Source: Clostridia bacterium (lineage in GTDB: Bacteria > Bacillota > Clostridia > Oscillospirales > CAG-272). Taken from it: a stretch of 13,438 bases of DNA. The position numbers and the translations under genes were made by a program. The DNA lies in assembly GCA_017451975.1 (NCBI GenBank), contig JAFTNI010000229.1, forward strand, positions 1-13,438. The letters run 5' to 3'. The notes under the pieces are model-generated. The model was given only the letters and a program-made list of their open reading frames with translations, was not told where the DNA came from and searched no databases. This document shows positions 1-5,871 of this stretch, one piece after another (the first letter of the stretch is position 1; each line of letters starts with the position of its first letter).

Positions 1-256
1 CCTCATAGCCCTCGTCTGCGGAAAAATCGCGTATATCGCCCGCCGTTGTGCCTATAACTACGGCGTTTATTATTCCTATGCCTATAAGAACAGAGGAAAA
101 TGTGGAGGCAAGCGAAATTATCGTGCAGATAAGAACAACGCTGAGCTTAGGGCGCTTCAGGCGCTTTTTTTCAGCGTAAAGCTTGCGCTTTTCCTTATTT
201 TTCTGCCTATGTAGTTTCCTTTTTTCAAGGTAAAGCTTTCTTTTTTCGCGCGTCAT
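1..256 (-). CDS. Partial membrane protein with a highly basic N-terminus (unknown function)
   Basis: This is the N-terminal 85 residues of a protein that runs off the left edge. The ATG lies one base after the mgsA stop codon, and an AAAGGA ribosome site sits inside the last mgsA codons, so the two are probably translated together. Residues 1-38 are almost entirely Lys, Arg and Glu with leucines and tyrosines; the motif EKRKLY occurs twice (residues 4-9 and 22-27), suggesting a charged helix or coiled coil in the cytoplasm. Residues from about 39 to 70 are hydrophobic, one long or two short membrane segments, followed by an acidic stretch. The positive-inside rule places the N-terminus in the cytoplasm. 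I do not recognise the family; the rest of the protein is needed to name it. Confidence 0.7.
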   Translation of the reverse strand, partial: MTREKRKLYLEKRKLHRQKNKEKRKLYAEKKRLKRPKLSVVLICTIISLASTFSSVLIGIGIINAVVIGTTAGDIRDFSADEGYE

Positions 257-257
257 T

Positions 258-731
258 TTACAGTTCCTTTGCGCGCATATCCACATTTCTGCGGAAGTTT
301 ATAAGCTTGCGGGTATACTCCTTGTCCATAAATTCGCTCGTAATGATAAAGTCTGCCGTTGCGCGGTTGTTGGCAATCGGTATATCGTAAACCTGCGCTA
401 TGCGCAAAAGCGCCTTAACGTCGGGGTCGTGCGGCTGCGCCATAAGGGGGTCGGAAAAGAAGATAACAAGGTCTATTTTTTCTTCAACGATGCGCGCGCC
501 TATCTGCTGGTCGCCGCCCAAGGGGCCGCTGTTGTAGCCGCGTACGGGCAAGCCCGTTCTGTCGGCAACAAGCTTTGCCGTTGTGCCCGTGCCGCAAAGG
601 AAGTGATGCTCCAGAATTTTTTTGTTCTGCATACACCATTCGACAATATCCTTTTTCTTGTTGTCGTGCGCGATGAGTGCTATGCTTTTCTGCGCAGGGA
701 GCACACATTCTACGTATTCGTTTTCAAACAT
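258..731 (-). CDS. mgsA: Methylglyoxal synthase
   Basis: Cytoplasmic enzyme converting dihydroxyacetone phosphate to methylglyoxal and phosphate, a bypass of lower glycolysis used when phosphate is scarce or sugar phosphates build up. The 157-residue length fits the family (E. coli 152). Visible motifs are AHD at 21-23, GTGTT at 47-51 (phosphate binding), SGPLGGDQQIGA at 68-79 with the catalytic-type Asp74, FFSDPL at 91-96, PHDPDV at 100-105 with His101, and NRATADF near 122-128. Asp74 and His101 correspond to E. coli Asp71 and His98. An AAGGAGG ribosome site 5 bases before the ATG fixes the start. It lies 36 bases after the M29 aminopeptidase and directly before the truncated membrane protein, so it is probably in the same transcript; no separate promoter is convincing. 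Confidence 0.97.
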   Translation of the reverse strand: MFENEYVECVLPAQKSIALIAHDNKKKDIVEWCMQNKKILEHHFLCGTGTTAKLVADRTGLPVRGYNSGPLGGDQQIGARIVEEKIDLVIFFSDPLMAQPHDPDVKALLRIAQVYDIPIANNRATADFIITSEFMDKEYTRKLINFRRNVDMRAKEL

Positions 732-750
732 ATTTTTCCTCCTTATAATA

Positions 751-774
751 TTATATCAAATTTTATATCAAATT
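751..774. repeat. Perfect 12-bp tandem duplication across a stop codon
   Basis: The 12-mer TTATATCAAATT occurs twice head to tail (751-762 and 763-774). The second copy contains the TGA stop of the aminopeptidase gene (768-770). Because 12 is a multiple of 3, the first copy holds a second in-frame TGA (756-758). It looks like a local slippage duplication and makes up most of the spacer before mgsA. Confidence 0.85.
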
Positions 775-2006
775 TTAAATTCGCCCGTGAATTCGCCGTT
801 TTCCATAATTTTCACGGCTTTGCCGCCCTCGTAGCCCACTACAGAAAGGTCCTGCGCGCCTATCATGAAATCGACGTGAATGTTGCTTTCGTTTATGCCA
901 AGCCTGCGGCATTCCTCAAGCGTGCGCGCCTCGTAGCCGTCTACCGTGTCGGTATACCCTTCGCCGAGCGCTATGTGGCAGCTTGCGTTTTCATCGAAAA
1001 GCGTGCTCATAAAAAGTGTGTTCTGCGCGGCTATGGGGTTTTTCTGCGGCACGAAGGCAAGCTCGCCCAAGCGGCGCGCGCCTGCGTCTGTTTCCAGTAT
1101 GGAGCGCAGCAGGGCTTCGCCGCGCTCGGCAGAAAACTCTGCCACCTCGCCGTTTTTAAACGTGAGTGAAAAGCCGTCTATAATATCTCCGCCCCAGGAA
1201 AGCGGCATTGTGGCAACGAATTTGCCCTCTGCCTTACCCGCCATGGGGCTTATGAAAATTTCCTCGGTGGGAATATTGGGGTTGAAGTATTTTCCGCGCT
1301 TCGTGTACTCGCCGCCGCCCGCAAAGTGCGTTTCGGGTATGAGCCACACGCGCGCATCTGTGCCGTTTGCGCTCTTATATTCGAGGTATTCGAATTTGTG
1401 AGCGTTCAGCTTTTCGCAACGCGCTGCGATTTTGGCGTTATGCTTGCGCCAGGTTTCGCAAGGGTCGGCGCCCTTTTGCACCTTCGCGGCATCCAGCACG
1501 GCAGAAAGCAGCTTTTTGTAGGCGCTCGCAGGTTTTTCCTCGGGGAAAACCGCCGCCGCCCAGGCGCGCGAGGGGAACGCCGCCACGCACCATTTTTCCA
1601 TGCCCTCTGCCATATCGAGGTATTTTTTGAATTTTTTATATGTGTGCGCACGCACCGCATCGTACTTCGCGCGGTCTATGCCCGCAAGCGCATCGGGCGC
1701 ATCGCTTATGACGTGTATGCGCGTGGGGAGCTTTTCGGCTCTTTCGCGCATTTTCGCCGTTTGCCAGGCGGGTATGCTCTTAAGGCTTTCAAGCGTGCGG
1801 TGGGTGTAGTGTAAGCGCGTGAGAGCATCGCTGCCCCATTCCACGCGCACCTCGCCCGCGCCCGCGAGGTAACATTCTTCTGTAAGCACGGTTATAAACT
1901 CGTGAATTTCCACATCGCTGTGGATAACTACGGCTTCGCCGGGCTCAATGTTCGCGCCCGTGCGCGCGATAAGGCGCGCATATTTGCGTATAAGCTCGTT
2001 TTTCAA
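768..2006 (-). CDS. M29 family metallo-aminopeptidase (AmpS/PepS type), TTG start
   Basis: Cytoplasmic two-metal aminopeptidase that trims N-terminal residues from peptides; about 412 residues, the usual family length. Numbered from the start chosen here, the expected metal ligands are all present: Glu249 in NIPTEEIF, Glu315 in ARRLGELAFV, His344 in ENASCHIALGEGY (with Tyr351), and His377 and Asp379 in NIHVDFMIG. Spacing matches the Thermus enzyme as I remember it. No ATG is available. The frame opens at TTG 2015, but that leaves only one base after the AAAAAGGA ribosome site; the next TTG (2006) sits 9 bases from it and gives MKNELIRKYARLI, a typical M29 N-terminus. The gene follows DUF896: an upstream start would overlap its stop, the preferred one leaves 5 bases. 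The stop codon lies in a 12-bp tandem repeat. Confidence 0.93.
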   Translation of the reverse strand: MKNELIRKYARLIARTGANIEPGEAVVIHSDVEIHEFITVLTEECYLAGAGEVRVEWGSDALTRLHYTHRTLESLKSIPAWQTAKMRERAEKLPTRIHVISDAPDALAGIDRAKYDAVRAHTYKKFKKYLDMAEGMEKWCVAAFPSRAWAAAVFPEEKPASAYKKLLSAVLDAAKVQKGADPCETWRKHNAKIAARCEKLNAHKFEYLEYKSANGTDARVWLIPETHFAGGGEYTKRGKYFNPNIPTEEIFISPMAGKAEGKFVATMPLSWGGDIIDGFSLTFKNGEVAEFSAERGEALLRSILETDAGARRLGELAFVPQKNPIAAQNTLFMSTLFDENASCHIALGEGYTDTVDGYEARTLEECRRLGINESNIHVDFMIGAQDLSVVGYEGGKAVKIMENGEFTGEFKI

Positions 2007-2011
2007 GAAAA

Positions 2012-2221
2012 TCAATCCTTTTTCTGTTTTTTAGGCACGTGGACAACGTTGCCTTTTTCGTCCACAAAAATGGTGTTTTCGAGCTGGATTCCCAGGTTGC
2101 GGCGGAAGATAGCGCGGAATTCATCGCGCAGTTTTGCCTGCTCCGCTTTTTCCTCCTCCGTAAGGCCAACGGTTTTTGCTTTACGGGAAAGCTCGTTTAT
2201 TCTGTCTGTAAGTGCGCTCAT
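2012..2221 (-). CDS. DUF896 family small protein (YnzC-like)
   Basis: A 69-residue charged protein of the DUF896 family, found across Firmicutes and of unsettled function. It shows the family pattern: an N-terminal helical hairpin with RINELSRKAKTVGLTEEEKAEQ (residues 7-28) and KLRDEF at 30-35, then a less ordered tail with NTIFVDEKGNVVHVP. It resembles B. subtilis YnzC/YozI. The start ATG is two bases after the cyclophilin stop, and the GAGG of its ribosome site is made by the last codons of cyclophilin, so translation is likely coupled. Downstream it abuts the M29 aminopeptidase. No membrane segment or signal peptide is present. Confidence 0.9.
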   Translation of the reverse strand: MSALTDRINELSRKAKTVGLTEEEKAEQAKLRDEFRAIFRRNLGIQLENTIFVDEKGNVVHVPKKQKKD

Positions 2222-2223
2222 TT

Positions 2224-2700
2224 TTATTCCTCTATTGTAACAGATTTCATTTTCTGCTCGCGCAAGGGGCGGTCGCTGAAGTTTGTTCTTACGTTTGCTA
2301 TTTCGTCGAGCGTGTCGAAGCCGTCGAGCATTTTGCCGAAAGCGGCGTACTGACCGTCGAGGTGGGGCGCGTCTTCATGCATAATGAAGAACTGAGAGCC
2401 TGCGGAGTTGGGGTCGTAGGAGCGCGCCATGGAAATAACGCCGCGAGTGTGCTTGAGGTCGTTTTTAACGCCGTTATAAGCAAATTCGCCCTTTATTGTG
2501 TGGCCGGGGCCGCCCATGCCTGTACCTGTGGGGTCGCCGCCCTGAATCATAAAGCCTGCGATTACGCGGTGAAAAATTATGCCGTTATAGAAGCCGCTTT
2601 TTGCGAGCTTTACGAAGTTTGCTACTGTAATAGGCGCTTTTTCGGGGTAAAGCTCGAGTGTCATTTTACCGCCGTTTTCCATTTCTATTATTGCTTTCAT
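2224..2700 (-). CDS. Peptidyl-prolyl cis-trans isomerase, cyclophilin type
   Basis: A 158-residue single-domain cyclophilin that speeds proline isomerisation during folding; with no signal peptide it should be cytoplasmic. Core motifs are FHRVIAGFMIQGGDP (43-57, catalytic Arg45, Gln53), GTGMGGPG (59-66), NSAGSQFFI (98-106) and HLDGQYAAFGKM (113-124). The Trp of human cyclophilin A that governs cyclosporin binding is His113 here, a common bacterial variant that would predict low drug sensitivity. AAGGAAGG about 7 bases before the ATG supports the start. A consensus promoter with an extended -10 lies 67-95 bases upstream, inside the tail of the M50 gene, so this gene probably heads its own transcript with DUF896, the aminopeptidase and mgsA. 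Confidence 0.96.
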   Translation of the reverse strand: MKAIIEMENGGKMTLELYPEKAPITVANFVKLAKSGFYNGIIFHRVIAGFMIQGGDPTGTGMGGPGHTIKGEFAYNGVKNDLKHTRGVISMARSYDPNSAGSQFFIMHEDAPHLDGQYAAFGKMLDGFDTLDEIANVRTNFSDRPLREQKMKSVTIEE

Positions 2701-2766
2701 TTTAATACCTTCCTTTTTGTATGTGCTGCGCGATTTTGAGCGCTTTATTTTTGTTGTATCATTAAC

Positions 2767-2795
2767 ATTATATCACTTTATCGCGTGAATTACAA
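2767..2795 (-). promoter_or_regulatory. SigmaA-type promoter for the cyclophilin transcript
   Basis: On the minus strand there is TTGTAA (2795-2790; 4 of 6 to the -35 consensus), a 17-base spacer, and a perfect TATAAT (2772-2767) preceded by TGA, an extended -10. It overlaps the final codons and stop of the M50 protease gene. Transcription would start near 2760, giving a leader of about 60 bases. Confidence 0.75.
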
Positions 2796-3364
2796 TCTTT
2801 TTTTATAACTGTATATACAAAAATATAGGCGCAGAAAAGAAGCAAGGCAAAATTTGCTCCGCTATAGAAAAGTATGTAGACGGAAACAACCCACGCAAGG
2901 AAGAGAAAGGCATAGGCAAGCGCAGAGGAAACCGCGCTTGCCGCGCTTTCGCCGAAGAACAGCGAAAGCACAGCTGTTATTATTCTGTTGCCGTCGAAGG
3001 AGGCAAGCGGAATGAGGTTCATAAGCCCCAGAAAGAGCGAAAAAACGAAAACCTCTGCGCCGAAGGCGCCGCCGCGCGCGCGACCGAGCGCGGCGAAAAG
3101 GAAGCTTGCGGCGGGACCTGCGGCGGCAACGAAAATTTCTTCGCCATAAGTTTTCGGCGGCGAAAAGCCGAGCGAAATTCCAAAGGCGGTAAGGCTTATG
3201 CGCTCCACCTTTCCGCCGCACATTTTCGCGGCGGCGAGGTGGGAAAGCTCGTGCACAAGCACAGAGGTAAGCACGGCGGAGCGCGCCGCGGGCTCCCACG
3301 AAAAGAAGAGCAGAAAAAGCCCTGTGGGCGCAAAAGGCTCTATATGGAAAGAAAATTTTTTCAT
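2768..3364 (-). CDS. M50 site-2-type intramembrane metalloprotease (SpoIVFB-like)
   Basis: A 198-residue polytopic membrane protein with the zinc-protease motif HELSH (His38, Glu39, His42) and, further on, NLIPLASFDGNRI carrying the third ligand Asp124: the two halves of an S2P/M50 active site. GPAAS at 83-87 is also typical. Such enzymes cut substrates inside the membrane; the closest functional type is SpoIVFB, which activates pro-sigmaK in the mother cell. The C-terminal CBS domain of B. subtilis SpoIVFB is absent, so the protein ends after the membrane core, and no SpoIVFA-like partner is next to it. The start follows AGGTGA, which is made by the last codons of the ytvI-like gene. That neighbour, also sporulation-type, supports a spore role, but a general site-2 protease remains possible. 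Confidence 0.85.
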   Translation of the reverse strand: MKKFSFHIEPFAPTGLFLLFFSWEPAARSAVLTSVLVHELSHLAAAKMCGGKVERISLTAFGISLGFSPPKTYGEEIFVAAAGPAASFLFAALGRARGGAFGAEVFVFSLFLGLMNLIPLASFDGNRIITAVLSLFFGESAASAVSSALAYAFLFLAWVVSVYILFYSGANFALLLFCAYIFVYTVIKKDCNSRDKVI

Positions 3365-3370
3365 AACGCT

Positions 3371-4432
3371 TCACCTTTCTTGTGGCACTAAAAGATTTTT
3401 TAAAATTACTACGGTTATGGGCAGAAATATAACCCCCGTAACGCCGAAAAAGCTATAGCCGACGTAAACTGCGGCTAGGTTTGCAAGCGGGTGAAGCCCA
3501 AGGTTTTTGCCCATTATTCTCGGCTCGGCAATCTGGCGTAAAATCGCCGCCGCGCCCCATAGCACAAGCAAGCCTGCGCCAAGCTTTAAATCGCCCGAAA
3601 GGAAGGCGACGGCAGCATATGGCAGCAGAACGGCGCCGCTGCCGAAAAGTGGCAGGGCATCTATAAAAGCCGCGAAAACGGCGAGAAGCCAGGCATATTT
3701 TACGCCCAACAAAATGAAGCCGAGCGCCAGCACGCCCGCCGTCATAAGAAATATAATAAAGAGCGCGCGAAGGTATTTGGCAATGGTAATAAACGAGGTG
3801 CGCGGTATTTTGCGGAGCGCGGAAGCGCCGCCGCGCTCAAGCACGCGTACTGCAAAATTGCTTATATAATCATAATCGAGGCAGAAATATATGCAGGAAA
3901 TGAGTGTTACGGCAAGGGAGAAAAGTATTTTCGGCACTTCGGAAAACACCTTTGCCATAAAAGCGGGAATTTTTGTGGAAACGGCGGAAATAAGGCTTCT
4001 CAAAGCCTCCTCGGCAAAAAGCTCTATGCGTGCGCGAAGCACCTCTGCGTTTCCTTCTGCGGCGGGGAAGAACCGAAGAATAAGGCTTTCCGCGCGGCGC
4101 AAAAGCGCTTGCGTGCGCCCCATAATATCCTCGCGCGCGTCCAGCGCTCCGCGCACAAGCTCGGAAAGCTCGCCCCAAAGCTTGGAAAGGCAAAGGAAAA
4201 GAAAAAAACCGACTGCCGCGAAAAAAAGAAGCCCGAAAAGTAGTGAAACGTGACGTTTTTTCGCTCCCGTGCGCCGCGAAAAGCGCTCTGCTGCGCCCTG
4301 TACGCTTGCGGCTATAAAAAAGGAAATGAGAAATGGGAGCGCAACGGGCAGTGCGCAGTTAAAGGTAAAATAGAAGAGTAAAACGGCAAAGATGCCGTAT
4401 AAAACGGGAAAAATAATTTTTTTATGCTCCAT
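3371..4432 (-). CDS. ytvI: AI-2E family permease-like protein, sporulation YtvI type
   Basis: A 353-residue integral membrane protein of the AI-2E/PerM superfamily. The order is typical: an N-terminal membrane hairpin (about 8-40), another segment at 62-83, a charged soluble part (about 85-160, several amphipathic helices), then a C-terminal membrane block holding the family signatures FIDALPLFGSG (near 257-267) and AEPRIMGKNLGLHPL, followed by VGYSFFGVTGVIFLPI. Among family branches the layout and size best match YtvI, a sporulation membrane protein of unsettled function; the name is by resemblance only. A GGGAGGGG ribosome site lies 5 bases before the ATG. The gene is first in the minus-strand cluster, diverges from a spore-type GH18 enzyme, and ends 6 bases before the M50 protease, whose ribosome site it contains. 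Confidence 0.82.
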   Translation of the reverse strand: MEHKKIIFPVLYGIFAVLLFYFTFNCALPVALPFLISFFIAASVQGAAERFSRRTGAKKRHVSLLFGLLFFAAVGFFLFLCLSKLWGELSELVRGALDAREDIMGRTQALLRRAESLILRFFPAAEGNAEVLRARIELFAEEALRSLISAVSTKIPAFMAKVFSEVPKILFSLAVTLISCIYFCLDYDYISNFAVRVLERGGASALRKIPRTSFITIAKYLRALFIIFLMTAGVLALGFILLGVKYAWLLAVFAAFIDALPLFGSGAVLLPYAAVAFLSGDLKLGAGLLVLWGAAAILRQIAEPRIMGKNLGLHPLANLAAVYVGYSFFGVTGVIFLPITVVILKNLLVPQER

Positions 4433-4461
4433 ATGCCCCTCCCAAAAGAAATTATCGTTTT

Positions 4462-4491
4462 TAATATATGCAAAAATTCACGGAAAAATCC
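4462..4491 (-). promoter_or_regulatory. Possible mother-cell (sigmaE/sigmaK-like) promoter for ytvI
   Basis: The minus strand has CATATATTA (4470-4462), matching the CATA-type -10 of sporulation sigma factors, at a distance that gives a leader of about 23 bases before the ytvI ATG. The upstream element is only a weak match (GGATTTT, 4491-4485, 14 bases away). No good TTGACA-type -35 fits this spacing. Confidence 0.35.
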
Positions 4492-4506
4492 CCTTTTTCA
4501 TATAAT
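4477..4506 (+). promoter_or_regulatory. Promoter for the LysM/GH18 gene, sigmaA or sporulation type
   Basis: CATATAAT at 4499-4506 is followed by TAA. Read for sigmaA, it is TTCACG (4477-4482; 4 of 6), an 18-base spacer and a perfect TATAAT. Read for sigmaK-like holoenzyme, AC (4480-4481) lies exactly 17 bases before CATA. Either gives a leader of about 30 bases. The sequence cannot decide between them. Confidence 0.5.
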
Positions 4507-4542
4507 TAAAATGTTGACAAAAGCTTTTGAAGGGGTGATTTT

Positions 4543-5811
4543 ATGGAAATTTACACAGTGGAGAGGGGCGATACGCTTTATAGCGTTTCGCGCCGCTTCG
4601 GCGTGCCTGCGGGGCTTCTCGCCATATGGAACGCAATACCCGAGCCATATGAGCTTGTGGTGGGGCAGGCAATTCTGGTGCTTGCCGCGAACTCGGTTTA
4701 TACCGTGCGCGAGGGCGATACGTACGCGGGCATAAGCGAGCGCACGGGCGTGCCGTTGCGCACGCTTTTTGCCTATAACCCGCAAGCGTACGGCGGCGCG
4801 GCACCGCTTTACGCAGGGCAAACGCTCGTGCTTTCCTTCGCGGAGGGCGAGGGGGCAGGAGGGTATTTCACGGGCTATGCTTACCCGTTTATAGAGGAGC
4901 GCATTTTGCGCTACGCCGTACCGTATATAGATGCTGTAATACCTTTTACCTACGGCTTTACGCCCACGGGGGCGCTCGTGCCGCTTGAGGATGAGAGGAT
5001 AATTTCTGCGGCGCGCGCCGTGTGCACACGCGCGCTTATGCATCTTTCCACGCTTACGGAAAACGGCAGCTTTTCTTCCGAGCGCGCGTCTTTGCTTTTC
5101 GGAAATCCTGCCGCTATGGATACGCTTGCGCGGAACGTGCTTGCAGAAATAGAGGAAAAGGGTTACGCGGGGCTCGATATTGATTTTGAGTTTATACCTG
5201 CAAGCACGGCGCTTGCCTACGCCGAGTTTATCGCCCGCCTGCGCACGATTCTCGCGCCGCGCGGATACACGGTTATGGCGGCGCTCGCGCCAAAAACACG
5301 GGCAGACCAGCCGGGGCTTCTTTATGAGGGGCACGATTACGCCGCCGTGGGCGCGGCGGCAGATGCCGTGCTTCTTATGACATACGAATGGGGCTATACT
5401 TACGGCCCGCCCATGGCGGTAGCGCCTTTGTCCGCCGTGCGCAGCGTGCTGGATTTTGCCGTGAGCGCTATACCGCGCGAGAAAATTTTTATGGGCTTGC
5501 CAAATTACGCCTACGATTGGATTTTGCCTTATAAGCAAGGCTATTCGCGCGCAACCTCTATAGGCAACGACGAGGCAGTGGATATTGCACGCCGCTTCGG
5601 CGCGGAAATAAAATTTGACGAAGCTTCGCAAACGCCGTATTTCTCATATTATAACGGCGGTGAGCAGCACGAGGTCTGGTTTGAAGATGCGCGCAGTATG
5701 GCGGCAAAATTCGCGCTTATAAGCGAATACGGCTTTGCGGGCGGCGGATACTGGAACATGATGCGCCCCTTTAACCAAGGCTTCCTTTTGCAGAAGCTGA
5801 CGTTCGGGTGA
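4543..5811 (+). CDS. LysM-LysM-GH18 N-acetylglucosaminidase-type spore hydrolase (SleL/YaaH-like)
   Basis: A 422-residue peptidoglycan-acting enzyme. Two LysM domains (about 2-47 and 52-98; each opens YTV.GDT) bind glycan, followed by a GH18 barrel (about 108-422). The catalytic DxDxE motif is in GLDIDFEF, with Asp212, Asp214 and the acid Glu216; LMTYEWGY is the usual later GH18 strand. Relatives SleL and YaaH cleave cortex muramic-lactam glycan during germination. There is no signal peptide, as in those proteins, which are made in the mother cell and loaded onto the spore rather than secreted. An AGGGGTGA ribosome site precedes the ATG. The gene stands alone on the plus strand, divergent from ytvI, and ends at a strong terminator. 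The exact paralogue (YaaH, YdhD or SleL) cannot be told from sequence alone. Confidence 0.9.
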   Translation: MEIYTVERGDTLYSVSRRFGVPAGLLAIWNAIPEPYELVVGQAILVLAANSVYTVREGDTYAGISERTGVPLRTLFAYNPQAYGGAAPLYAGQTLVLSFAEGEGAGGYFTGYAYPFIEERILRYAVPYIDAVIPFTYGFTPTGALVPLEDERIISAARAVCTRALMHLSTLTENGSFSSERASLLFGNPAAMDTLARNVLAEIEEKGYAGLDIDFEFIPASTALAYAEFIARLRTILAPRGYTVMAALAPKTRADQPGLLYEGHDYAAVGAAADAVLLMTYEWGYTYGPPMAVAPLSAVRSVLDFAVSAIPREKIFMGLPNYAYDWILPYKQGYSRATSIGNDEAVDIARRFGAEIKFDEASQTPYFSYYNGGEQHEVWFEDARSMAAKFALISEYGFAGGGYWNMMRPFNQGFLLQKLTFG

Positions 5812-5814
5812 GAA

Positions 5815-5847
5815 AAAAGAGGCACATCAATTTGATGTGCCTCTTTT
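5815..5847. terminator. Bidirectional rho-independent terminator
   Basis: A perfect 14-bp stem (5815-5828 with 5834-5847) around a 5-base loop. The A-rich left and T-rich right ends give a U-tract on both strands. It sits between the convergent GH18 gene and the ABC exporter operon and should serve both. Confidence 0.93.
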
Positions 5848-5871
5848 GCGTTGCGATATAAGAGTTACGTT

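Noticed and set aside
4514..4519. Perfect TTGACA on the plus strand before the GH18 gene
   Set aside because: It is only about 24 bases from the start codon, so the matching -10 would fall on the ribosome site; chance match.
4498..5631. Long minus-strand frame (377 codons) opposite the GH18 gene
   Set aside because: The opposite strand has complete LysM and GH18 motifs; this frame is an Arg/His-rich shadow of a GC-biased gene.
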